Shown: positions 16,617 to 23,461 of the stretch, piece after piece
Numbering within the stretch: the first letter of the stretch is position 1
How the letters are laid out: each line of letters starts with the position of its first letter
From: Capnocytophaga cynodegmi DSM 19736
GTDB lineage: Bacteria; Bacteroidota; Bacteroidia; Flavobacteriales; Flavobacteriaceae
DNA length: 64,000 nucleotides
Direction: 5' to 3'
NCBI RefSeq assembly: GCF_000379185.1
Contig: NZ_KB900738.1
Coordinates: 52,528 to 116,527 of the forward strand
Program-made: the position numbers and the translations under genes
The notes under the pieces: generated by a model
The model's database searches: none
What the model was told of the DNA's origin: nothing
The model's input: only the letters and a program-made list of their open reading frames with translations

Positions 16617-17137
16617 AAAAACTCATCGTTGTTTCGGATTTATGGGGTGTAAAACAATCACAATGGTGGCAATATTACACCGAAACCTTATCCAAACATT
16701 TTGAGGTTATCTTTTATGACGCTTGTCAGTTAGGGCAGATAGATGTAAGTCAATATACCGAGGTGGCACTGCATCAGCAATTTATGGACGGTGGCGTTCT
16801 ACAATCTGTACAAAACTTAACCCACAAAGAAAAAGAAACCTTCGCCATACTAGGTTTTAGCATAGGTGGCTATATTGCTTGGAGAGCCTTACACAGCGGA
16901 TTAAAAGCCAAACATTTGGTAGCCGTATCTTCCACTCGATTGCGGTATGAAACAATACCTCCAAAAGCTCAGCTTCACCTATTTTATGGTAAAGAAGACC
17001 AACATCTGCCCAGTACTGCGTGGTATGATACAATGAAAACATCGCCATACCTGTTTGATGAGGCGTATCACAACTTTTACCAAAAAGAACATATCGCCCA
17101 GCAAATCTGTGAGTATATCCAAAATAAGATGCTATAA
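16613..17137 (+). CDS. Small alpha/beta hydrolase
   Basis: 174 residues, about the size of RBBP9/YdeN-type or compact serine hydrolases. The nucleophile elbow GFSIGGYIAW (Ser near 84) is intact, the acid residue is likely in LFYGKEDQHLP, and the histidine in EAYHNFYQKE. The N-terminal strand KKLIVVSDLWGVKQSQWW supplies the oxyanion region. Substrate cannot be read from the sequence. It overlaps the YdeI-like gene by 4 bp and is likely co-expressed. Confidence 0.8.
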   Translation: MKKLIVVSDLWGVKQSQWWQYYTETLSKHFEVIFYDACQLGQIDVSQYTEVALHQQFMDGGVLQSVQNLTHKEKETFAILGFSIGGYIAWRALHSGLKAKHLVAVSSTRLRYETIPPKAQLHLFYGKEDQHLPSTAWYDTMKTSPYLFDEAYHNFYQKEHIAQQICEYIQNKML

Positions 17138-17196
17138 GTCCTGATAATTCAAAGATATAAAAATGAAAATCAATGCCGTATAATGCTTAAAAATAT

Positions 17197-17204
17197 TATC
17201 TTTG
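17197..17204 (+). promoter_or_regulatory. Likely -7 box for the HU-like gene
   Basis: TATCTTTG fits TAnnTTTG and lies 62 bp before the ATG at 17266. No clear TTG -33 element was found. Confidence 0.5.
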
Positions 17205-17265
17205 TTAGCCATAGGACATACAAGGTATTCCTTAATGAATGTATCATTTCTAAAAATTTTCAATT

Positions 17266-17652
17266 ATGAGCATCAAGTACAAAGTTATCGAGAAAGGGCA
17301 ACCGGGCGTTGCCGGAGGCGGAACCAAAAAGTTTTATGCCAATGTAGTAACCGAAGGAGAGCTATCGGTAGATGATTTGGTAAAGCAAATCGAAAAGTTT
17401 TCCGCTCTTAGTGAGGCGGACATTCGCGGGGTGATTATCGCTTTGGAAAATGTAATTCAACAAGGATTAGCCGATAGCAAAATCATTCGTTTGGAAAAAC
17501 TCGGCAGTCTATACCCTACGCTCAGCAGTAATGGAGTAGCTACCGAAAAGGAGTTTACGGCTAACCAGATAAAATCCGTTAGTGTGAATTATCGCCCAGG
17601 TACCCGCATTGTAGAAGCAATGAAAGCAGCAGGTTTCGAGAAGAAAAAATAG
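17266..17652 (+). CDS. HU-like DNA-binding protein (HU-HIG family)
   Basis: 128 residues. The N-terminus IKYKVIEKGQPGVAGGGTKK, the helical pair LSVDDLVKQIEKFSALSEAD with DIRGVIIALENVIQQGLADS, and RLEKLGSLYPTLSSNGVATE match the Bacteroidota HU-HIG (HU domain fused to an extra segment) family. It probably binds DNA as a dimer and acts as a nucleoid or architectural protein; such genes are common in mobile or variable regions of this phylum. It has its own promoter. An array of short hairpin repeats begins 8 bp after its stop. Confidence 0.9.
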   Translation: MSIKYKVIEKGQPGVAGGGTKKFYANVVTEGELSVDDLVKQIEKFSALSEADIRGVIIALENVIQQGLADSKIIRLEKLGSLYPTLSSNGVATEKEFTANQIKSVSVNYRPGTRIVEAMKAAGFEKKK

Positions 17653-17659
17653 TTTTCAT

Positions 17660-17770
17660 AAAAACCAGCAGCAGTATTTCTAAAAACCAAGCGTGGTTTC
17701 ACCTAAAACCACACTTGGTTTTATTTCAAACCTGCCGTGCTTTTGCCCAAAACCTGCGGTGGTTTTTTCC
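17660..17770 (+). repeat. Array of five ~22-bp hairpin units (array B)
   Basis: Five consecutive units of 21-23 bp begin with AAA(A)CC and most contain a GGTTTT- or TGCTTTT-type complement, e.g. AAAACCACACTTGGTTTT and AAAACCTGCGGTGGTTTT. Each unit can fold on itself. Sequence is unrelated to the 21-bp family of arrays A, C and D. It lies between the HU-like and VOC genes. Confidence 0.75.
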
Positions 17771-17783
17771 GTATGGGTAAATT

Positions 17784-17813
17784 ATTCTTTGCTAAGTGTC
17801 ATTAGCAAAGAAT
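17784..17813 (+). repeat. Perfect 12-bp inverted repeat upstream of the VOC gene
   Basis: ATTCTTTGCTAA and TTAGCAAAGAAT pair perfectly around a 6-nt loop. No T-run follows, so it is more likely an operator or an RNA hairpin in the leader of the VOC gene (ATG at 17850) than a terminator. Confidence 0.7.
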
Positions 17814-17849
17814 ATTTAAAAACGTTTAATATTTTAAAAGGAATAAGGT

Positions 17850-18203
17850 ATGAATTACGACAATTTTTTTCTTCCCGCCGAAGATTTCGAAAAAAGCAAA
17901 CATTTTTTTGCTGATGTTTTGGGTTTGGAAATCAAATTTGATTTCTCCCAAATGGGAATGATTGCCTTTAAAGTGGGCAATGAAGAGGCTGCTATTATCT
18001 TAAAAGACAAGAAAAAATTTCCGAATGTGAAACCTACCATTTGGCTGGAAGTAGATAATGTAACGGAAGTGTACGAAGATTTAAAAACTAAAGGCGTGGA
18101 ATTTTTAACACCACCTTTCCCCATAAAAACAGGTTGGGCGGTGGAGTTTTTAGACCCTTCGGGCAATGTAATGGGCTTTACGGATTATCGTTCTAATAAT
18201 TGA
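17850..18203 (+). CDS. VOC (glyoxalase/bleomycin resistance) superfamily protein
   Basis: 117 residues with the paired beta-alpha-beta-beta-beta layout of the VOC fold: NYDNFFLPAEDFEKSKHFFA, then IAFKVGNEEAAIILKD, then PTIWLEVDNVTEVYEDLKT and AVEFLDPSGNVMGFTDY, the standard C-terminal 'DP.GN.....' motif. Members bind metals or drugs, or catalyse glyoxalase- or dioxygenase-type reactions. The usual first metal histidine is not obvious here. Substrate unknown. It is preceded by a repeat array and an inverted repeat. Confidence 0.85.
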   Translation: MNYDNFFLPAEDFEKSKHFFADVLGLEIKFDFSQMGMIAFKVGNEEAAIILKDKKKFPNVKPTIWLEVDNVTEVYEDLKTKGVEFLTPPFPIKTGWAVEFLDPSGNVMGFTDYRSNN

Positions 18204-18221
18204 ATTTTTAAAAATAAATAA

Positions 18222-18788
18222 ATGATAAATAAGGACAAAAAATATTTTACCCCTCAATGTAAGGGCAAAAAATATTTTGCCCCAACGAAACTCTGGCTGT
18301 ATTTCATCATCACAATGTCGGTGTACTTACTGATGGTTTTTATCACTATCCCTACACTGAACCGCCTTGCCAACGGATTGGAAATCATTGATGTCCTTCC
18401 CTTTTACGATGGCGAATATGTGGTGCGTCTTTTGGAGTATTTAGAAAGCGAGGGCAGACATTACTATCTATATAAGCAATTACCTATTGATATGATATAC
18501 CCGCTACTTTATGCCTTTACTTACAGACAGATATTAAAGCATTTCATTGATAAATTGGACTTCAAAAGGGTAAGATGGGTGGTCTTTTTACCCATTTTGG
18601 CGGCAGTGTTTGACTACTTGGAAAATATCAGCATCGGCATATCGCTTTACCGCTTTCCGTCGCTTTCGGATGCTGTTTTATCCGTATTGCCTTTTTTCAG
18701 TTTACTAAAAAATCTCTTTGTAGTACTGTATCTGTTAGCGTTTTTCGGATTGGGAATTATGGTTTTGGTAAAGAAAATAAAATCTTGA
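18222..18788 (+). CDS. Integral membrane protein with N-terminus rewritten by REP elements
   Basis: 188 residues with about four hydrophobic segments: LWLYFIITMSVYLLMVFITI near 27, LPIDMIYPLLYAFTYRQIL near 87, WVVFLPILAAVFDYLENI near 126 and LLKNLFVVLYLLAFFGLGIM near 160. Function not recognised. The first about 25 residues (KKYFTPQCKGKKYFAPT) are the direct translation of two REP palindromes, so the original start appears to have been lost or displaced. Starts at 18222 or at the ATG at 18315 (inside the first helix) are both possible. The gene may be intact but altered. Confidence 0.65.
   Translation: MINKDKKYFTPQCKGKKYFAPTKLWLYFIITMSVYLLMVFITIPTLNRLANGLEIIDVLPFYDGEYVVRLLEYLESEGRHYYLYKQLPIDMIYPLLYAFTYRQILKHFIDKLDFKRVRWVVFLPILAAVFDYLENISIGISLYRFPSLSDAVLSVLPFFSLLKNLFVVLYLLAFFGLGIMVLVKKIKS
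18233..18253 (+). repeat. REP-like palindrome 3
   Basis: Form GGACAAAAAATATTTTACCCC, slightly imperfect (A/C changes in the arms); same family as the element 10 bp further on. It forms part of the 5' end of the membrane-protein reading frame. Confidence 0.65.
18263..18283 (+). repeat. REP-like palindrome 4
   Basis: The 21-bp element begins GGGCAAAAAATATTTTGCCC and ends with one more C. The arms GGGCAAAA and TTTTGCCC are perfect. It is translated as KGKKYFAPT, the same peptide seen in the RAYT remnant. Confidence 0.8.
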
Positions 18789-18850
18789 TTGCGTCGCCTT
18801 TGGTCTTAATCGCACAGTTTATCAACCATTATAAACAAAAGAAGTAAAAA

Positions 18851-19297
18851 ATGTTACAGTTAAAAATTCCTCCAGTTATCGTTCTTGCTGTTTTTGCGAG
18901 TATGATTGTCGCCATTCCGTATATTTTTCCATTCGATGCCTTTCAGTCGATGGGTTTATGCATCTTTTTTATTGTGCTAGGTGCAATGATTGCATTATCA
19001 GGCGTTTTGGAGTTTAGAAAATTAAGCACCACCGTCAATCCTACCACGCCCGAAAAGAGTAGTCGTATTGTGGATACGGGTATTTATCGGTTCAGCCGAA
19101 ATCCGATGTATTTGGGAATGGCGACGGTGCTTGTAGGCTTAGTGTTTGGTTTTGGCAATTATTTTTCGTGGTTGGCTGTTGTGGGATTTGTGGTGTATAT
19201 TACACAATTTCAGATACTCCCAGAAGAGAGGGTTTTAAAACAAATTTTTGGCAAACCTTACGAAGAATATCTGACGAAAGTTCGCCGTTGGTTATAA
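18851..19297 (+). CDS. Isoprenylcysteine carboxyl methyltransferase-family membrane protein
   Basis: 148 residues with three to four membrane segments. The C-terminal SAM-binding signature of the ICMT/PEMT family is clear: GIYRFSRNPMYLGMATVLVG followed by LPEERVLKQIFGKPYEEYLT and VRRWL. Such proteins methylate lipids or small substrates at the membrane; the bacterial substrate is usually unknown. It follows the membrane protein gene by 62 bp and is probably a separate accessory gene. Confidence 0.88.
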   Translation: MLQLKIPPVIVLAVFASMIVAIPYIFPFDAFQSMGLCIFFIVLGAMIALSGVLEFRKLSTTVNPTTPEKSSRIVDTGIYRFSRNPMYLGMATVLVGLVFGFGNYFSWLAVVGFVVYITQFQILPEERVLKQIFGKPYEEYLTKVRRWL

Positions 19298-19341
19298 TTT
19301 TATTTAGATAATAAAACTTCAACAAATGTGTTAGAATTATA

Positions 19342-19349
19342 TAACTTTG
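19342..19349 (+). promoter_or_regulatory. Likely -7 box before the broken SDR gene
   Basis: TAACTTTG fits TAnnTTTG, 30 bp before the ATG at 19372. The promoter appears kept while the gene behind it is truncated. Confidence 0.5.
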
Positions 19350-19371
19350 TCCATTAGTAAAGAATTTAACA

Positions 19372-19525
19372 ATGAAACTATCAAACAACACTATTTTAAT
19401 TACGGGCGGTTCATCAGGTATTGGTTGGGCATTAGCAAAGCGTTTTTATGAACTTGATAATAAGGTGATTATCACAGGAAGAGACCCTAAAAAATTGGCT
19501 CAAATCAAAAGCCAATACCCAAACA
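19372..19525 (+). pseudogene. Truncated short-chain dehydrogenase (SDR)
   Basis: The first about 50 codons are a typical SDR start: TILITGGSSGIGWALAKRF (the cofactor motif GGxxxGIG) then KVIITGRDPKKLAQIKSQYP. After NIE the homology stops and a different coding segment follows in another frame, so the catalytic YxxxK and nearly the whole domain are missing. A deletion or recombination joined it to the next fragment at about 19525. Confidence 0.8.
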
Positions 19526-19816
19526 TTGAAACTTTTGCACGAACGATTTTCGGCAGAAGAAATAGAAGAACATCGCTATTTTTTACGCAATCGTTTTGAA
19601 ATTGGCGGTTTGCGAAAAGACACGGGCAAAGCCGAAATTATTTTTCATTTTGAAAAAGAATTTAGCGACCTTTGCCACCGAGAACAGAAACAAAAAATCA
19701 GTGAATATTTTTTGACCGCCCTTCGTGTTTTTGCCCAAAAACAAAAGAAAATCAATTATAATTTTGAGTTGATGTTGGCTGATTTTGAGCGAATTGTGAA
19801 GGATTGGCAAAAATGA
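19526..19816 (+). pseudogene. C-terminal fragment of an unidentified gene, joined to the broken SDR
   Basis: About 96 codons, opening only with a TTG that belongs to the SDR junction. It encodes a charged helical segment (SAEEIEEHRYFLRNRFEIGG, then EKEFSDLCHREQKQKISEYF) that I cannot assign. It probably is the tail of another gene whose 5' part was deleted in the same event that truncated the SDR gene. Confidence 0.5.
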
Positions 19817-19842
19817 ATTGAATCAAAACAAACAAGAAAAAA

Positions 19843-20634
19843 ATGTACAAGACATCATTTAAAATATCAAAAATGGATTGCCCTTGCGAAGTGCAAATGA
19901 TAAAAATGAAGCTTGCAGAGTTGCAAAATATTCATTCAATGGAATTTAGCATAGATAATAGACTGTTAATTGTTTTTCATAGTGGTAACTATCAGCAGAT
20001 TTTTCAGCACCTTAAAAGCCTACAATTAGACACTTCTCTGATTGATAGCAGTGCTGCAGATGATTACTCAAAAACAAATGACACCAATGAAAGAGTATTG
20101 CTCTGGCGTGTTTTATATATCAATTTTTTCTTTTTTATTTTAGAAATGGCAACAGGATTTTTATCTGGTTCTATGGGGCTTATCGCCGATAGTTTGGATA
20201 TGCTTGCTGATAGCTTAGTGTATGGACTTGCTTTATTAGCTGTTGGTACGAGTATCATTTATAAAAAACGCATTGCAAAAATAGCAGGTTATTTTCAAAT
20301 ATTTCTTGCCATTATCGGACTTGTAGAAGTCATTAAGCGATTTATTGGCAGTGAATCCATTCCTCATTTTCAAACGATGGCTTTTGTTTCGTTGCTGGCA
20401 CTTATTGGTAACGCTCTTTGCTTGTATTTATTGCAAAAGAACAAAAGCCAAGAAGCTCATATGCAAGCCAGTATGATTTTTACTTCTAATGATGTCATTA
20501 TCAATATAGGGGTGATTATTGCTAGTGGATTGGTTTATTTGACTAATTCTAAATCTCCTGACCTTATCATCGGAGCCATTGTATTTTGCATTGTTTGGCA
20601 AGGGGCAATAAAAATTTTAAAACTCTCAAAATAA
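19843..20634 (+). CDS. Cation diffusion facilitator-type transporter with N-terminal HMA-like domain
   Basis: 263 residues. The N-terminal about 70 residues start YKTSFKISKMDCPCEVQMIK, an HMA-like metal-binding fold with a CPC motif. The C-terminal part has about six membrane helices and CDF motifs: GLIADSLDMLADSLVYGLAL (helix 2 D....D metal site) and FTSNDVIINIGVIIASGLVY (helix 5, N...D). CDF proteins export zinc, cobalt, nickel or similar divalent metals using the proton gradient. The usual cytoplasmic C-terminal domain is absent; the N-terminal domain may replace it. Confidence 0.88.
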   Translation: MYKTSFKISKMDCPCEVQMIKMKLAELQNIHSMEFSIDNRLLIVFHSGNYQQIFQHLKSLQLDTSLIDSSAADDYSKTNDTNERVLLWRVLYINFFFFILEMATGFLSGSMGLIADSLDMLADSLVYGLALLAVGTSIIYKKRIAKIAGYFQIFLAIIGLVEVIKRFIGSESIPHFQTMAFVSLLALIGNALCLYLLQKNKSQEAHMQASMIFTSNDVIINIGVIIASGLVYLTNSKSPDLIIGAIVFCIVWQGAIKILKLSK

Positions 20635-20667
20635 TGTAAATTAACTTTAATTAAAAAAGGAAATCAT

Positions 20668-21114
20668 ATGAAAAACGAATGTAAAATCATCGGCATAGTG
20701 GTACGCACGACCAATGCCAACGGACAAGCCGCAACAGATTTGGGCAAACTTTGGGGGCAATTTATGAGCGACACCATTTCAAAAATCCCCAATACCATTT
20801 CGGAGGAAATTATCGCCATTTACACCGATTACGAAAGTGATTATCAAGGAGCTTATACGGCGATTATCGGAAAGAAAGTCAGCTCATTAGATGAAATTCC
20901 AGACGGAATGATTGGGAGAGAATTTCCTGCTACAAAATTTCAGAAATTCATTGCCAAAGGAGAAATGCCCAATGCCGTTATGCAGACTTGGAAAACCATT
21001 TGGGAACAAGATGAAGTGCTGAATCGTGCCTACCAGTACGATTTTGAGGTGTATGGCGAAAAATCCCAAAACGGCAGTGAGTCCGAAGTGGAAATTTTCG
21101 TTTCAGTGAAGTAA
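20668..21114 (+). CDS. GyrI-like small-molecule binding (effector-binding) domain protein
   Basis: 148 residues. The segments CKIIGIVVRTTNANGQAATD, IYTDYESDYQGAYTAIIGKK, GMIGREFPATKFQKFIAKGE and ETWEQ-like VMQTWKTIWEQ followed by YQYDFEVYGE match stand-alone GyrI-like/AraC effector-binding domains (SOUL-type fold). Such proteins bind hydrophobic drugs or hydrolyse cyclopropanoid compounds. There is no DNA-binding domain. It is one of several drug- or toxin-protection-type genes in this insertion. Confidence 0.85.
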   Translation: MKNECKIIGIVVRTTNANGQAATDLGKLWGQFMSDTISKIPNTISEEIIAIYTDYESDYQGAYTAIIGKKVSSLDEIPDGMIGREFPATKFQKFIAKGEMPNAVMQTWKTIWEQDEVLNRAYQYDFEVYGEKSQNGSESEVEIFVSVK

Positions 21115-21176
21115 AAATATAATGTAGGAATTAGCCGAAATCTAGTATTTGAAGTTTAATTATTAAATCAAAAATT

Positions 21177-21713
21177 ATGAAGCTAACTATCAACGAAAAT
21201 CTATACCTCAAATTGGTAAAACTATCGGATGCGTCGGATATTTTTAACACAATTGACCACCAACGCGAATATTTGGGCGAATGGTTGCCGTTTATTCCGT
21301 TTATAAAAGAAGTTGCCGATGAGGAAAATTTCCTAAAATCAGTTTTGGAAACAATGGAACACACCAAAGAATATGTGTTTTGTATTCGCAAAGATGGGAA
21401 ATTTGTGGGGCTTATCGGTTTTATCAAACCCGATATTGCCAATCAGAAAACGGAAATTGGTTATTGGATTTCAAAGGATTATCAAAAGCAAGGTATTGTA
21501 ACCCAAGCTACCAAAAGACTGTGCGAATTTGCCTTTAACGATTTGGGAATGAATCGAGTTCAGCTACGATGTGCGGTGGGAAATCTGCCAAGTAAAAGCA
21601 TTCCAAAGCGATTGGGATTTACTTTCGAGGGCATTGAGCGACACGGCGAACGCGTTTCGGAAGGCGTTTTCAGAGATTTAGAGGTATATAGTATTTTAAA
21701 ATCGGAAATTTAG
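21177..21713 (+). CDS. GNAT acetyltransferase, RimJ/RimL type (copy A)
   Basis: 178 residues. GNAT motif A QKTEIGYWISKDYQKQGIVT leads to the acetyl-CoA loop, and RVQLRCAVGNLPSKSIPKRL followed by GFTFEGIERHGER is motif B of the RimJ/RimL/YdaF group, which N-acetylates ribosomal or other protein N-termini, or small molecules. By eye it is about 80 percent identical to the gene at 24918, so the two are recent duplicates flanking the DUF1697-Imm5-murE stretch. Confidence 0.92.
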   Translation: MKLTINENLYLKLVKLSDASDIFNTIDHQREYLGEWLPFIPFIKEVADEENFLKSVLETMEHTKEYVFCIRKDGKFVGLIGFIKPDIANQKTEIGYWISKDYQKQGIVTQATKRLCEFAFNDLGMNRVQLRCAVGNLPSKSIPKRLGFTFEGIERHGERVSEGVFRDLEVYSILKSEI

Positions 21714-21733
21714 TATAAAACAAACAACTAAAT

Positions 21734-22291
21734 ATGAAAACCTATATCGTCCTTTTGCGTGGTGTGATGCCCACAGGGAAAAACAAAATTCCGAGTATGG
21801 CTTTTCTGAAAGAAATTTTGGGAAAAGGCGGTTTCGTGAATGTAAAAACCTATATCCAAAGCGGAAATATTGTATTACAAACGGAGCTTTCCCCTGCGGA
21901 GGTGAGCAGGAAGGTACACGAAGTCATTAAGGAAAACATTGGAGCAGAACTCCCTGTGATTGTAAAAACCGCTGATGAAATTGCACAAGTTTTAAGCGAA
22001 AATCCATTTACCGAAAATCACGACAGCAAACGCGTTTTTTTTACCCTATTTAACGATGAGCTACCGCAAGCACTGGCAAACGAACTCAAAAAGCAGGATT
22101 TCGGAGAAGAAAAATTTGATTTTAGCGAAAAAGCATTGTATATGTATTTACCCAAAGATGCCAGCCGTAGCAAACTCAGTAACAATTTTTTGAAAAAGAA
22201 ACTAAAAATCATTGCTACTACACGCAATTTTAATACATTGAGCAAGTTGGTAGCAATGGCTGAGGAAATGGAAAATCTTATTTTTATATAA
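21734..22291 (+). CDS. DUF1697 family protein
   Basis: 185 residues. The start TYIVLLRGVMPTGKNKIPSM, then LGKGGFVNVKTYIQSGNIVL and the end RNFNTLSKLVAMAEEME define DUF1697, a widespread small cytosolic family of unknown function. It lies 20 bp after GNAT copy A. A decayed second C-terminus of the same family sits at 22815-22895, which shows this block was once duplicated. Confidence 0.93.
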   Translation: MKTYIVLLRGVMPTGKNKIPSMAFLKEILGKGGFVNVKTYIQSGNIVLQTELSPAEVSRKVHEVIKENIGAELPVIVKTADEIAQVLSENPFTENHDSKRVFFTLFNDELPQALANELKKQDFGEEKFDFSEKALYMYLPKDASRSKLSNNFLKKKLKIIATTRNFNTLSKLVAMAEEMENLIFI

Positions 22292-22296
22292 ATAAA

Positions 22297-22770
22297 ATGA
22301 ATATTATGGAAAAACCAAAAATAAAAATTTTAGATAACTCGGTATTAAGAGCTGAGCTATTTGAATTAACTAAAAATGTATCACAAATTCAACTTGCAAA
22401 TTGGGCGATGAATTGTGCGAAACATATCCTAAATTTATCACCCATAGAAATCAATCTAAATGTTGTCAATTTGGGATTTCAAACCAATATACTTTGGCAG
22501 AATCAAAACGCGACTGTTCACGAAGTCCGTCAAATAGGATTTAAAATTCACGAAGAAGCCAGAAATACCGAAAATGAAATTGCAAAAAATGTTTTAAGAA
22601 CTATCGGACAAGCAGTTGCCGTTGGACATATGAAAGAACACGCAATGGTATGTAGTGATTATGCTATAAAAACTATCCAACTTCATTCTGAAAACAATCT
22701 TGAAACAATAACATCAGAAAGGCAATGGCAGATTGACGAATTGAAAAAAATACTAAATGAAAAAATATAG
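22297..22770 (+). CDS. Imm5-like immunity protein (copy A)
   Basis: 157 residues, all helical. The pattern LANWAMNCAKHILNLSPIEI, the segment HEVRQIGFKIHEEARNTENE and LRTIGQAVAVGHMKEHAMVC, then DYAIKTIQ, fits the Imm5 immunity family associated with polymorphic toxin systems (conserved A.......GQA.A..H...H). It begins 5 bp after DUF1697, with ATG choices at 22297 and 22306. No toxin gene is visible nearby, so it would be an orphan immunity gene. Family call is by eye. Confidence 0.75.
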   Translation: MNIMEKPKIKILDNSVLRAELFELTKNVSQIQLANWAMNCAKHILNLSPIEINLNVVNLGFQTNILWQNQNATVHEVRQIGFKIHEEARNTENEIAKNVLRTIGQAVAVGHMKEHAMVCSDYAIKTIQLHSENNLETITSERQWQIDELKKILNEKI

Positions 22771-22814
22771 TATTGGCAAAATGCGAAGATTTGAACGGCT
22801 TCAATTGGACATTT

Positions 22815-22895
22815 ATGCTAAAAATTAGCACCACCACACGCAATTTGAATACATTAACGAAGTTGATAACGTTGGCGGAGGAAATGGAAAATTAA
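22815..22895 (+). pseudogene. C-terminal remnant of a second DUF1697 gene
   Basis: 26 codons ending in TAA read LKISTTTRNLNTLTKLITLA then EEMEN, nearly matching LKIIATTRNFNTLSKLVAMA EEMEN at the end of the intact DUF1697 gene. The rest of the copy is gone. Its position just before Imm5-like copy B mirrors the DUF1697-Imm5 order upstream. Confidence 0.85.
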
Positions 22896-22949
22896 TTCGT
22901 ACTATTAGGAGACGGATATATCCGCTTTGATGATAACAAAAATGAAAAA

Positions 22950-23441
22950 ATGGATTTTTATAAATATCAAAAACCTGTCGGAAAAATAGAAGATATTTCT
23001 GCATTACGCGATGAATTCATCACGATTTTCGATACCAAAAATCGTCAGGAAATTGTCTTGTTCTGTTTGTCATTGGCACAACATATTATAAATTTCACCA
23101 AGTTTGAGCCTTGCGATGAAATGTTATTGGCTTTTGAGGCAATGAAAGAGTGGCTTGAAGGAAAAACCAATTATCATAAGGCGAGAAACATAAGTTTTGA
23201 AATCGGTAGATTAGCAAAAGAAGAAAGTGATGTAGCAAAAGTAAAATTTTATCGAACGATGGCTCAAATTGCTGCAAGTCCGCACACCAAATTTCACGGA
23301 CTATGGGCAACAGATTTCGCAATCACTCTTATCAATAAAATGTTTCCTAACAATATGGAAGTTGTGAGAAAGGAAAGAGAAAAGCATATTACCCTATTGA
23401 AAGCATCTTGTTTCAGCAACGACAAGGCTTTCAAAAGTTAG
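22950..23441 (+). CDS. Imm5-like immunity protein (copy B)
   Basis: 163 residues, helical, with the same layout as copy A but diverged: RQEIVLFCLSLAQHIINFTK, the central KARNISFEIGRLAKEESDVA and YRTMAQIAASPHTKFHGLWA then TDFAITLINK. The conserved central helices and the A.......H....WA pattern support the Imm5 group. It follows the DUF1697 remnant and ends 20 bp before the murE ATG. Its last residues overlap a non-ATG upstream extension of the murE frame. Confidence 0.65.
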   Translation: MDFYKYQKPVGKIEDISALRDEFITIFDTKNRQEIVLFCLSLAQHIINFTKFEPCDEMLLAFEAMKEWLEGKTNYHKARNISFEIGRLAKEESDVAKVKFYRTMAQIAASPHTKFHGLWATDFAITLINKMFPNNMEVVRKEREKHITLLKASCFSNDKAFKS

Positions 23442-23461
23442 ATTTTTATTACACAAAAACT

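Noticed and set aside
11672..23441. Chromosomal integron cassette array
   Set aside because: Gene content is suggestive, but no repeated attC-like sites were seen between the genes, some genes have their own promoters, and no integrase is present.
23408..23461. N-terminal extension of MurE from a TTG at 23408
   Set aside because: It overlaps the Imm5-like gene, and the ATG at 23462 gives the normal MurE start and length.
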